8,015 nt of DNA from contig CALGXU010000010.1 of NCBI GenBank assembly GCA_937935205.1, forward strand, positions 1 to 8,015, in the 5' to 3' direction. The DNA is from an uncultured Rothia sp. GTDB taxonomy: Bacteria > Actinomycetota > Actinomycetes > Actinomycetales > Micrococcaceae. Numbering within the stretch: position 1 is the stretch's first letter; each line of letters opens with the position of its first letter. The notes below the pieces were generated by a model, which was not told where the DNA came from, did not search any database, and saw only the letters and a program-made list of their open reading frames with translations. A program made the position numbers and the translations under genes. Of the stretch, positions 1-5,796 are shown in pieces.

Positions 1-382
1 CGTTGTCTCCAAAAGTTTTGGCAAGTCTTGGCTTTGGAGGCGCGGGGTGGGGTGGGAGTAGTGGGGTGGGAGTCTTGCGATCTTTCCCGAGGTGACTGCC
101 TGGATGGGTTGGTCGCCCGGGCTGCTTTGGCTATCTGACGACCTGACTACCGGGAGGCGGTGCAGGAAAAAATCTTCAAAAAAATTTGGGACACAAAGCG
201 TGCGGGGGAGGAAGTAAAACTACTCTCCGAGTCACCTTGAAGCTGCTTTGAAGGGTGAAAATCGGCCCCAAAACCCTCTTTTTGAAGAAACTTAAAAAAC
301 TTTTTAACCCCAAAAACCCCGGAAACACGCGGAAGTAGCGGGCATAAAACCGTGAATGTGAGGCGGCTCTCCAGATTTCGGC
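1..382. other. Intergenic region without a convincing gene
   Basis: No open frame here looks like a real gene on either strand. A 70-codon minus-strand frame (176-388) is basic and low in complexity, with no recognisable domain. The stretch holds an odd palindrome (CCAAAA-G-TTTTGG, 9-21), a G-rich block with a 13-base direct repeat (47-59 and 61-73), and an A-rich segment from about 165 to 345 that stands out against the GC-rich surroundings. Within the A-rich part, TTAAAAA-AC-TTTTTAA (292-307) is an inverted repeat, and two C4-A4/5-C3/4 blocks lie at 266-276 and 308-320. It is probably the 3' flank of an upstream gene outside the window plus the promoter region of the tRNA unit. Confidence 0.6.
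44..70 (+). repeat. G-rich tract with G-quadruplex potential and 13-base direct repeat
   Basis: Five G-runs of 3-4 bases occur in 27 bases, separated by loops of 1, 1, 6 and 1 bases. This fits the usual G3+N1-7 quadruplex rule. Part of it is a 13-base direct repeat (GTGGGGTGGGAGT) at 47-59 and 61-73, one base apart. Whether it folds in vivo, and what it would control, cannot be told from the sequence. Confidence 0.55.
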
Positions 383-411
383 TTGCACGCCTCCAGAAAG
401 ACCCGTATAGT
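383..411 (+). promoter_or_regulatory. Sigma-70-type promoter of the tRNA-Gln/tRNA-Glu unit
   Basis: A TTGCAC -35 box (383-388) and a TATAGT -10 box (406-411) are separated by exactly 17 bases. Transcription would start near 418, leaving a leader of about 55 bases before the tRNA-Gln 5' end at 473. The -10 hexamer is identical to that of the tRNA-Val promoter downstream. This is the best promoter match in the 5' part of the window. Confidence 0.75.
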
Positions 412-418
412 TATTACT

Positions 419-470
419 CGTTCCGGTGAAAAGCCGAAAGGCGAAAAACGGAACGGTAACTCAATAGAGT
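419..470 (+). other. Structured 5' leader of the tRNA-Gln/tRNA-Glu transcript
   Basis: Right after the predicted start site, CGTTCCG (419-425) pairs perfectly with CGGAACG (449-455). The enclosed segment contains a small GCC-GAAA-GGC hairpin (433-442) capped by a GNRA tetraloop. A second short hairpin, ACTC-AATA-GAGT (459-470), ends two bases before the mature tRNA-Gln. The leader would be removed by RNase P; the folds may guide processing or protect the precursor. The pairings are read directly from the sequence; the role is inference. Confidence 0.5.
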
Positions 471-472
471 AA

Positions 473-544
473 TGGGATATGGTGTAATTGGCAACACGAA
501 GGTTTCTGGTTCCTTTGTTCTAGGTTCGAGTCCTGGTATCCCAG
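473..544 (+). tRNA. tRNA-Gln (anticodon CTG)
   Basis: The cloverleaf is complete: acceptor stem TGGGATA (473-479) pairs with TATCCCA (537-543), the D-stem is GTGT/ACAC, and the T-arm carries TTCGAGT. The anticodon loop TTCTGGT places CTG at 506-508, which reads CAG (Gln). The U1-A72 terminal pair and G73 discriminator are typical glutamine identity features. The anticodon stem has a U-U mismatch next to the loop (503 with 511). The 3' CCA is not encoded, so it must be added by nucleotidyltransferase. It is the first gene of a two-tRNA transcript with tRNA-Glu. Confidence 0.95.
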
Positions 545-546
545 CT

Positions 547-564
547 AACCTCCTCACGGAGGTT
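547..564 (+). other. Hairpin between tRNA-Gln and tRNA-Glu
   Basis: AACCTCC (547-553) pairs perfectly with GGAGGTT (558-564) around a TCAC loop. It fills almost all of the 22-base spacer between the two tRNAs. There is no T-run after it, and tRNA-Glu starts two bases later, so it is not a normal terminator. A role in RNase cleavage of the precursor is a reasonable inference. Confidence 0.5.
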
Positions 565-566
565 GC

Positions 567-639
567 GGCCCCATCGTATAGCGGCCTAGTACTCCGCCCT
601 CTCACGGCGGCAACACCGGTTCAAATCCGGTTGGGGTCA
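567..639 (+). tRNA. tRNA-Glu (anticodon CTC)
   Basis: Acceptor stem GGCCCCA (567-573) pairs with TGGGGTC (632-638), with one G-U pair at the second position. The anticodon stem CCGCC/GGCGG encloses loop CTCTCAC, giving anticodon CTC (601-603), which reads GAG. The T-arm is ACCGG-TTCAAAT-CCGGT and the discriminator base is A639. CCA is not encoded. It is the second tRNA of the unit begun by tRNA-Gln and is followed within 10 bases by a strong terminator. Confidence 0.95.
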
Positions 640-646
640 CACTAGG

Positions 647-681
647 AAAAAGCCTGGTTTCTTCGGAAGCCAGGCTTTTTT
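647..681 (+). terminator. Rho-independent terminator of the tRNA-Gln/tRNA-Glu unit
   Basis: A 15-pair stem (647-661 with 666-680) has one G-U pair and closes on the very stable C(UUCG)G tetraloop. The 3' arm ends in a run of six T (676-681) that pairs with the A-run of the 5' arm, so the structure could also terminate transcription from the other strand. Confidence 0.93.
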
Positions 682-740
682 GTTTATATCTGTGACGGTG
701 GGAAGACCTCTTAGATTCTATGGTGCTGCTGCATACGCAT

Positions 741-807
741 CGAGAAGCCACAAGTGTTTCGAGAAGCCACCATTTATGTTGCTTTTCGAAACACAAGTGG
801 CTTCTCG
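741..807. repeat. 67-base imperfect palindrome with 27-base arms
   Basis: The left arm (741-767) and the reverse complement of the right arm (781-807) agree at 24 of 27 positions, around a 13-base loop (768-780). As RNA it would form 11 pairs, an AA/AA internal loop, 9 pairs, a G-U pair and 4 more pairs. The 11-mer CGAGAAGCCAC occurs twice in direct orientation (741-751, 760-770) and once inverted (797-807). It stands alone between a terminator and the tRNA-Val promoter, has no T-run, and encodes no evident protein. It may be a dispersed palindromic element (REP- or MITE-like), a regulatory RNA hairpin or a protein-binding site. Confidence 0.7.
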
Positions 808-845
808 GCGGGAAGGGAGCGGGAAAGAAAAAGGCAGCGCAAAAT

Positions 846-874
846 TTGACCTTCACGCCAAGCCTCGGTATAGT
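846..874 (+). promoter_or_regulatory. Sigma-70-type promoter of tRNA-Val
   Basis: TTGACC (846-851) and TATAGT (869-874) are 17 bases apart, close to the consensus at both boxes. Transcription would start near 881, only about 5 bases before the mature tRNA at 886, so the precursor has almost no leader. This contrasts with the long folded leader of the tRNA-Gln unit. Confidence 0.88.
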
Positions 875-885
875 CTTATCCGTAA

Positions 886-960
886 GCGTGATTGGCGCAG
901 TGGTAGCGCGCTTCGTTCACACCGAAGAGGTCACTGGTTCGAACCCAGTATCACGCACCA
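886..960 (+). tRNA. tRNA-Val (anticodon CAC), CCA encoded
   Basis: Acceptor stem GCGTGAT (886-892) pairs with ATCACGC (950-956), followed by discriminator A957 and an encoded CCA (958-960). The D-stem is GCGC/GCGC; the anticodon stem CTTCG/CGAAG holds loop TTCACAC with anticodon CAC at 918-920, which reads GTG. The T-arm is ACTGG-TTCGAAC-CCAGT. Unlike tRNA-Gln and tRNA-Glu in this window, the 3' CCA is in the DNA. It has its own promoter and terminator, so it is a single-gene transcript. Confidence 0.97.
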
Positions 961-964
961 AATA

Positions 965-991
965 ACCCCCGTTTCAAGGAACGGGGGTTTT
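965..991 (+). terminator. Rho-independent terminator of tRNA-Val
   Basis: A nine-pair stem (965-973 with 980-988) built on CCCCC/GGGGG has a six-base loop and ends in TTTT (988-991). It begins four bases after the encoded CCA. The same T-rich tail contains TATTAT (991-996), which might serve as a -10 box for the nuclease gene, but no good -35 box lies at the right distance. Confidence 0.9.
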
Positions 992-1069
992 ATTATGCCC
1001 ACCGGTATTTGTGCCCACAAGCAGTACAAACCCAGCCGCGGACACAACCACCCGAGAATGAGGTACCCC

Positions 1070-1918
1070 GTGACAACACCCGAACTCGCCGCAGCCACCG
1101 ACTACGGACGCATGTACGCGCGCGTCCGCGGAGGAGAACCCCTCGTCCCCTCCATCACCACCGTCATCGGGCAGCACGCCAGCGACCTCAGCGGCTGGCA
1201 CGGGTACATGGCAGCCAAAGCCGCCCTCGAAGACCAGCGCGCCTACCGCGCCACCGGATCCCACGGCCTCAAATTCGCCATCATCCGCGACGCAGCCAGC
1301 GCCTCCGAACGATACCGCGACGCAGCCGCCGCCCGAGGCGACCGCGTCCACAACTACGCCGAAGCCGTCGCCCTACGCGCCATGGGCCGCGAACACAACC
1401 TCGACGAAAGCCGCGAACAGCTCATCATCAACGGAGAACAAGCCTACGCCGACCGCTTCGACGAATGGTGGGAAGCCTTCAAACCCCGCCCCCTCGCCGC
1501 CGAAGTCACCATCTGGAACGACACCGTCGGCTACGCGGGCACCCTCGACCTCGTCGCAGAAATCGCAGGCCGAACCTGCATCATCGACTACAAAACCAAA
1601 GGCACCGACAAACGCGGCCGCGTCAAAGCACTCGACGAAAAAGTCGTCATGCAGCTCGTCGCCGGGCTCAAAGCCGAAGAGTCCATCGTCGACCCTGACG
1701 AAGGCACCTGGGAACCCTGGAAATACGGCGACGCCCCCGTCCTCATGGGTGTGGCCCTCGGCGAAACGCAGGTGCTGCCGCAGCAGGCAAACCCCGCCGT
1801 GCTCGAACGCAACTGGTACAAGTTCTGCGCCCTGCGCCGCGTCTGGGAATTCGACCGCCAGGTCCAAGAATTTGAAGACCCCGCGCTCATGCCCGTAGTG
1901 CCCCCGCCCGCGGTATAG
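1070..1918 (+). CDS. PD-(D/E)XK nuclease superfamily protein (RecB/Cas4-like fold)
   Basis: This 282-residue protein is predicted to be a metal-dependent DNA nuclease; its substrate and partners are unknown. An N-terminal VPSITTVIG segment (26-34) followed by a W-containing stretch (SGWHGY, 41-46) resembles the PSVTT-type opening of phage-like and MGME1-like nucleases. The core motifs are G90-DRVH94 with E98 (RecB-family GxxxH), E145, GTLD160LV, IID173YK175T (the D-x-K catalytic pair) and Q195 in the following helix. No helicase, membrane or Fe-S cluster cysteine motif is visible. I chose GTG 1070 because GAGGT (1060-1064) sits 5 bases upstream. In-frame ATGs at 1058 and 995 lack a good ribosome site, and 995 lies against the tRNA-Val terminator. 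Further upstream the open frame runs through the tRNA and is not coding. It stands alone, and the upstream terminator means it needs its own promoter or read-through. The fold call is fairly sure; the biological role is not. Confidence 0.8.
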   Translation: MTTPELAAATDYGRMYARVRGGEPLVPSITTVIGQHASDLSGWHGYMAAKAALEDQRAYRATGSHGLKFAIIRDAASASERYRDAAAARGDRVHNYAEAVALRAMGREHNLDESREQLIINGEQAYADRFDEWWEAFKPRPLAAEVTIWNDTVGYAGTLDLVAEIAGRTCIIDYKTKGTDKRGRVKALDEKVVMQLVAGLKAEESIVDPDEGTWEPWKYGDAPVLMGVALGETQVLPQQANPAVLERNWYKFCALRRVWEFDRQVQEFEDPALMPVVPPPAV

Positions 1919-1940
1919 GGGAGTAGCGGGTATAGGGGAG
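1912..1940. repeat. 12-base direct repeat over the nuclease stop codon
   Basis: GGTATAGGGGAG occurs at 1912-1923 and again at 1929-1940, a spacing of 17. The first copy contains the TAG stop of the nuclease gene. It looks like a small local duplication. It is followed by a run of eight C (1948-1955). Confidence 0.6.
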
Positions 1941-1974
1941 AGGCCCACCCCCCCCGAGGAGATGAGCCCAGGGA

Positions 1975-1994
1975 GGTGAGGCTCAGCCCTCACC
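1975..1994 (+). terminator. Hairpin downstream of the nuclease gene, possible weak terminator
   Basis: GGTGAGG (1975-1981) pairs perfectly with CCTCACC (1988-1994) around a six-base loop, 56 bases after the nuclease stop. No T-run follows, so it would not be a classic intrinsic terminator; many actinobacterial terminators also lack T-runs. An operator or chance fold is possible. Confidence 0.35.
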
Positions 1995-2015
1995 CTGCCG
2001 CCTCGATTCGTTCTA

Positions 2016-2033
2016 GATTCGCGCTAGCGAATC
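2016..2033. promoter_or_regulatory. Inverted repeat upstream of def, possible operator
   Basis: GATTCGC (2016-2022) and GCGAATC (2027-2033) form a perfect seven-base inverted repeat around GCTA, so the centre reads GCTAGC. It lies about 160 bases upstream of the def start, next to AT-richer sequence (GACAATAG, 2037-2044) that could include a -10 box, although I see no convincing -35 box. The whole 1919-2194 gap must contain the promoter for the def operon, but I cannot place it with confidence. Confidence 0.35.
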
Positions 2034-2082
2034 GGCGACAATAGAACAATAGGCAGAACCGCGCGCTACGCTGTGAAGAACG

Positions 2083-2120
2083 CGCAGGGAAAAACCCGCA
2101 GGGAAAACCCGCTGCGAAAA
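2083..2120. repeat. Short tandem repeat upstream of def
   Basis: Two near-identical units, each CGCAGGG followed by four or five A and then CC, lie at 2083-2096 and 2097-2109. A third, decayed unit (CGCTGCGAAAA) starts at 2111. The repeats lie in the presumed leader or promoter region of the def operon. No function is evident. Confidence 0.5.
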
Positions 2121-2194
2121 GCCATTAGCGCAGTTCTGCCACCATTTTGAAATCCGTAAGCACATTCCCGGCATCCCGCCGGCAAAGGAGAACC

Positions 2195-2800
2195 ATGACC
2201 ATCCTGAGCATCCGCACCGTAGGCGACCCGGTGCTGCGCAGCGTCTGTGACCCCATCACCGTCTTCGACGACGACCTGGCGCGACTCATCGACGACATGC
2301 TAGAAACCATGTACGACGTGGGCGGCGTGGGCCTTGCTGGCCCGCAGGTTGGCATCTCCAAGCAGATCTTCACCTTCGGCGGCATTGACGACCGCGAAGG
2401 CTACATCATCAACCCCGTGCTCGAAGTCGGCGAAGAAGACCAGGAAGGCGGCGAAGGCTGCCTGTCCGTGCCCGGCCAGAAGTCCGCGACCCCGCGCAAG
2501 AACTGGGCGCGCGTGACCGGCGTGGACCGTCACGGCGAACCCCTCGTACTGGAGGGTGAGGGCCTGTTCGCGCGCATGCTGCAGCACGAAACCGACCACC
2601 TGCACGGCAAGCTTTTCATCGACCGCCTCGTCGGTGAAGACCGCCAGCGAGTGATGCGTGCCCTGCGTGCCGCAGACTACAACACGGTCGCCGCTAAGAC
2701 CGTGACCGAGCGTGCAGCCCGTGTGGGTGGTGCCTTCGGCGGCGGTGGCGCGTTCGGCGCTGGTTCTGCCGGTTCCTCCTTCGGTAGCTTCGGAAAGTAG
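2195..2800 (+). CDS. def: Peptide deformylase
   Basis: This cytoplasmic metalloenzyme removes the formyl group from the N-terminal formyl-methionine of new proteins as they leave the ribosome. All three family motifs are present in the 201-residue product: GVGLAGPQ (44-51), EGCLS (87-91) with metal ligand C89, and HETDH (131-135) with metal ligands H131 and H135 and catalytic E132. The start at ATG 2195 is fixed by AAAGGAG (2184-2190). In-frame codons upstream, from 2147, would add 16 basic residues that the family lacks. The catalytic domain ends near residue 175. Beyond it, residues 178-201 form a Gly/Ser/Phe/Ala-rich tail that is probably disordered. The stop lies 6 bases before fmt, the enzyme that adds the formyl group Def removes, so the two are very likely cotranscribed. 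Confidence 0.97.
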   Translation: MTILSIRTVGDPVLRSVCDPITVFDDDLARLIDDMLETMYDVGGVGLAGPQVGISKQIFTFGGIDDREGYIINPVLEVGEEDQEGGEGCLSVPGQKSATPRKNWARVTGVDRHGEPLVLEGEGLFARMLQHETDHLHGKLFIDRLVGEDRQRVMRALRAADYNTVAAKTVTERAARVGGAFGGGGAFGAGSAGSSFGSFGK

Positions 2801-2806
2801 GTCCAC

Positions 2807-3775
2807 ATGCTCAACATCATTTACGCAGGCACCCCCGACGTTGCCGTACCCCCGCTCGACTACCTGGCGAACTCCGATAAGGTGCGCGTGGTCGGCGTGC
2901 TCACCCGCGAAGACGCCCCCGTGGGCCGCAAGCGCGTGCTCACCCCCTCCCCGGTCGCGCAGCGTGCCGAAGAGCTCGGCCTGCCCATCGTGAAGGCAAA
3001 TCGCTGGAACAATGAAGCCGCCGCAGCCGTCGCCGAACTGAACGCTGACGCAGCCGCCGTGGTCGCCTACGGTGCCCTGCTGCCGCTGTCCGCGCTGGAA
3101 TCCCTGCGCTACGGCTGGATCAACCTGCATTTCTCCAAGCTGCCCGCATGGCGCGGCGCCGCCCCCGTACAGCGCGCCCTCATCGCCGGTGAGCAGGAAA
3201 TTTTCTCCACCACCTTCCTGCTCGAAGAAGGCCTGGACACCGGCCCCACTTTCGAACAGGAATCCACCCCCGTAGCCGCCGACGACACCGCCGGTAGCGT
3301 GCTCATGCGCCTGGCCACCAGCGGCGGCGCACTGCTTGAACGCACCTTCGAACGCCTCGAAGCGGGCGAGAACGGCACCGTGCAGGTCGAGGACGAGTCG
3401 GTCAGCTACGCCTCCAAGATGAGCATTGCCGACGGCCGCCTCACCTGGACCGAACCCGCCGAGCAGATCCTGGCACGCTTCCGCGGCGTGACCCCCGAAC
3501 CCGGCGCATGGTGCGAACTGGGCGAAAACCGCTTCAAGATCGGTGGCCTGGCGGTTGCCGACGAGCGCCTGGTGGCCTCCCTGGCCGAGGCGAACGGCGG
3601 CCCCCTCGCACCCGGTGCGGTGCGTCTGCACGCGAAGAAGGTACTGGTCGGCACCGGTACCGAACCCCTGATGCTGCTGCAGGTTCAGCCTGCCGGTAAG
3701 AAAATGATGGATGCGCCCGCGTGGGCTCGCGGCGCTGGCAAGGACATGGCGGAAGGCCTGGTGGTACTCGCATGA
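2807..3775 (+). CDS. fmt: Methionyl-tRNA formyltransferase
   Basis: The enzyme transfers a formyl group from 10-formyltetrahydrofolate to Met-tRNA(fMet), the initiator of bacterial translation. The 322-residue length is normal for the family. An N-terminal Rossmann-like formyltransferase domain covers about residues 1-190, with YAGTPDVAVP at 6-15 and VVAYGALLP at 85-93. The catalytic triad N106, H108 and D144 falls at the same numbers as in the E. coli enzyme (NLHFSKLP at 106-113, GLDTGP at 142-147). The usual SLLP sequence reads SKLP here, a lysine at 111. The C-terminal tRNA-binding domain follows from about 205 (SKMSIADGRLTW). ATG 2807 is 6 bases after the def stop, and AAGTAGG in the end of def may act as ribosome site. 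Its stop overlaps the rsmB start (ATGA), suggesting coupled translation. Confidence 0.97.
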   Translation: MLNIIYAGTPDVAVPPLDYLANSDKVRVVGVLTREDAPVGRKRVLTPSPVAQRAEELGLPIVKANRWNNEAAAAVAELNADAAAVVAYGALLPLSALESLRYGWINLHFSKLPAWRGAAPVQRALIAGEQEIFSTTFLLEEGLDTGPTFEQESTPVAADDTAGSVLMRLATSGGALLERTFERLEAGENGTVQVEDESVSYASKMSIADGRLTWTEPAEQILARFRGVTPEPGAWCELGENRFKIGGLAVADERLVASLAEANGGPLAPGAVRLHAKKVLVGTGTEPLMLLQVQPAGKKMMDAPAWARGAGKDMAEGLVVLA

Positions 3776-5742
3776 GCAACGAAAAGCGCCCCTACAAGGG
3801 AGGACACGGCAAGCCCGGTCACGGTAACGCCGGTAACGCCGGCAACGGCAAGTTCAGCCAGGGCAAGTCTCATCAGGGCGGCGGTCAGGGGTATGCCCAG
3901 GGTGAGGGCGGTGCGAAGCGTAAGCGTCGCCGCCGCTCCGGCGCTGGTAGCGGCTCGGGCGTGAGTGAGCAGAACCGCCAGCAGTCCCAGAACCGCCAGC
4001 ACACTCAGAATCAGCGCCCGCAGAAGTGGGATGACAACTCCCGCCCCGAATCGCGCACCGGTCGCCGCTTCGACGGCCTGACCAGCGTCGAACGCGCCGC
4101 ACGCCGCGCCAAGACCGAACACGACGACACCAAACGCGGTGGCGGCGGCACCACCCAGCGCAATAAGAGCGGCCACGAACGCAACCGCCGCTCCATGTCC
4201 GCCCGCGAATTCTCCGCGGCGGCACCCTCCGCACGCTCGCGTACCGCAGACACCGCACGCGCAACCGTCTTCGACGTCCTGCGCTCCGTGGCGGAATCTG
4301 ACGCCTACGCGAACCTCGTGCTGCCCAAGGCGATTCGTAGCCACCGCCTCGACCACCGCGACGCAGGCTTTGCAACCGAGCTGACCTACGGCACGCTGCG
4401 CCACCAGGGCACCTACGACGCAATCCTCAGCCGCTGCGTAGACCGCCCCCTCGAGAAGGTCGGTACCACCACCCTCATCGTGCTGCGCATGGGCGTGCAC
4501 CAGCTGCTGAACATGCGCGTTCCCGCCCACGCGGCGCTGAACCAGAGCGTGTCCCTGGCACGCGAAAAGATCGGTGCGGGCCCGGCAAGCTTCATCAACG
4601 CGGTGCTGCGCCGCGTCTCCGAGCGCACCCCCGAAGAGTGGTACGAACTCATCATCGAGGACGCGAAGGACGACACCGAGCGCATGGCGCTGCTCGCCTC
4701 GCACCCCGGCTGGATTGTGCGTTCCATGCGCCAGGCACTCGTCGCGCACGGCCGCCCCGCCTCCGAAATTGAGCAGCTGCTCGAAGCGGACAACCTCGCC
4801 CCCGTGGTGAACCTGGTTGCGCTACCCGGTCTGGGTAGCCTCGACGAGGCACGCGAACAGGGCGCCGTCGACGGCGAGTTGGTTGAAGGTTCGGCGCTGT
4901 ACGCCTCCGGCGACTTGGCGCGCCTGGAATCCGTACGTGAAGGCACCGTCCGCGCGCAGGACGCCGGTTCCCAGCTGGTGGCACGCGCGCTCGCCGTAGC
5001 ACCCCTGGACGGCACCGATACCGCCTGGCTCGACCTGTGCGCAGGCCCCGGCGGTAAGGCGGCGCTTCTCGGCGCGCTCGGTATTCAGCGCGGCGCATCC
5101 CTGGTCGCCAACGAGGCGGCACCGCACCGCGCCCAGCTCGTGGAATCCTCCATGCGCCCCCTGCCCGAGGACAGCTACACGGTACTCACCGGCGACGGCC
5201 GCCAGATCCGCGAGACCCTGCGCAAGAACGCCTCCGACCTGCCCGGATCCATTGAACCCGGTCAGCTTTTCGATCGCGTCATGGTGGATGTGCCCTGCTC
5301 CGGTCTGGGCGCCCTGCGCCGCCGCCCCGAGGCGCGTTGGCGCAAGTCCCCGCGCGATATCGCGGAGCTACTGCCCCTGCAGCGTCAGCTCCTGGACGCA
5401 GCCATTGAGGCGACCCGCCCCGGCGGTGTCATCGCCTATGTGACCTGCTCCCCGCACGCGGCAGAAACTCAGAACATTGTGGCTGAGGTGCTCGAAAGCG
5501 GCGCGGTCAGCCTGCTCGACTCCGCCGCCGCACTGCGCGACGTCGCCCTGCACACCGAGGGCGCGAACGGCGAACCCGTGAGCGTGCTGGCGGGGGAGAA
5601 GGACCCCGGCCACACCCCCGAAATCAAGGTCAAGAAGGGCGCCCCGGTCGTGAAGGCTTCGCAGAACCCGACCACCGCACAGCTGTGGCCGCACGTGCAC
5701 GGAACCGACGCGATGTTCCTCGCCCTGCTGCGTAAGAACTAG
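3772..5742 (+). CDS. rsmB: 16S rRNA (cytosine-5)-methyltransferase RsmB with long basic N-terminal extension
   Basis: RsmB (also called Sun or Fmu) methylates C967 of 16S rRNA using S-adenosylmethionine. The 656-residue product is much longer than E. coli RsmB (about 430). Residues 1-150 are low-complexity and rich in Gly, Gln, Asn, Arg and Lys, with a KRKRRRR cluster at 50-56; this looks like a disordered RNA-binding tail. A NusB-like RNA-binding domain follows (about 157-300, with LTYGTLRHQ and FINAVLRRV). The catalytic domain shows DLCAGPGGK (421-429, SAM binding), GDGR (475-478), DVPCSGLG (506-513, Cys509) and VTCSP (557-561, nucleophile Cys559), and ends in the typical LWPHVHGTDAMF. The start at 3772 overlaps the fmt stop by four bases. 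No strong ribosome site precedes it, which fits reinitiation after fmt. An internal start at Met142 (4195) is possible but has no ribosome site either. Confidence 0.95.
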   Translation: MSNEKRPYKGGHGKPGHGNAGNAGNGKFSQGKSHQGGGQGYAQGEGGAKRKRRRRSGAGSGSGVSEQNRQQSQNRQHTQNQRPQKWDDNSRPESRTGRRFDGLTSVERAARRAKTEHDDTKRGGGGTTQRNKSGHERNRRSMSAREFSAAAPSARSRTADTARATVFDVLRSVAESDAYANLVLPKAIRSHRLDHRDAGFATELTYGTLRHQGTYDAILSRCVDRPLEKVGTTTLIVLRMGVHQLLNMRVPAHAALNQSVSLAREKIGAGPASFINAVLRRVSERTPEEWYELIIEDAKDDTERMALLASHPGWIVRSMRQALVAHGRPASEIEQLLEADNLAPVVNLVALPGLGSLDEAREQGAVDGELVEGSALYASGDLARLESVREGTVRAQDAGSQLVARALAVAPLDGTDTAWLDLCAGPGGKAALLGALGIQRGASLVANEAAPHRAQLVESSMRPLPEDSYTVLTGDGRQIRETLRKNASDLPGSIEPGQLFDRVMVDVPCSGLGALRRRPEARWRKSPRDIAELLPLQRQLLDAAIEATRPGGVIAYVTCSPHAAETQNIVAEVLESGAVSLLDSAAALRDVALHTEGANGEPVSVLAGEKDPGHTPEIKVKKGAPVVKASQNPTTAQLWPHVHGTDAMFLALLRKN

Positions 5743-5796
5743 CCGCTTCACCACCTAGCACCACTCGCCGTACGGCACGGATTTGAAAGGAACCCC

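Noticed and set aside
266..320. Minus-strand quadruplex from the two C4-A-C blocks
   Set aside because: The two pairs of G-runs are separated by about 31 bases, beyond the usual loop limit.
176..388. A 70-codon minus-strand frame before the tRNAs
   Set aside because: It is basic and low in complexity, overlaps the -35 box of the tRNA promoter, and has no family resemblance.
419..470. T-box or other known riboswitch in the tRNA leader
   Set aside because: It is short, precedes a tRNA rather than a protein gene, and shows no T-box sequence or other conserved riboswitch core.
741..770. The two direct copies of CGAGAAGCCAC as the start of a CRISPR array
   Set aside because: Only two 11-base copies 19 bases apart, with no spacers of regular size and no cas genes; the palindrome explains them better.
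936..960. tRNA-Val 3' end as an att site of an integrated element
   Set aside because: I found no second copy of the tRNA 3' end in the window and no integrase gene.
680..1069. Upstream extension of the nuclease open frame, giving up to 130 more residues
   Set aside because: It would run through the palindrome, the tRNA-Val gene and its terminator. These cannot all be coding, and a GTG with a ribosome site lies at 1070.
2300..3631. A 443-codon open frame on the minus strand opposite def and fmt
   Set aside because: It is a shadow of GC-rich third positions in def and fmt, has no recognisable domain and is rich in Gly, Ala and His. The plus-strand genes carry complete catalytic motifs.
3685..4749. 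A 354-codon minus-strand frame opposite rsmB
   Set aside because: Low-complexity Ala/Gly/Leu-rich translation, antisense to a clear RsmB, with no ribosome site or domain.
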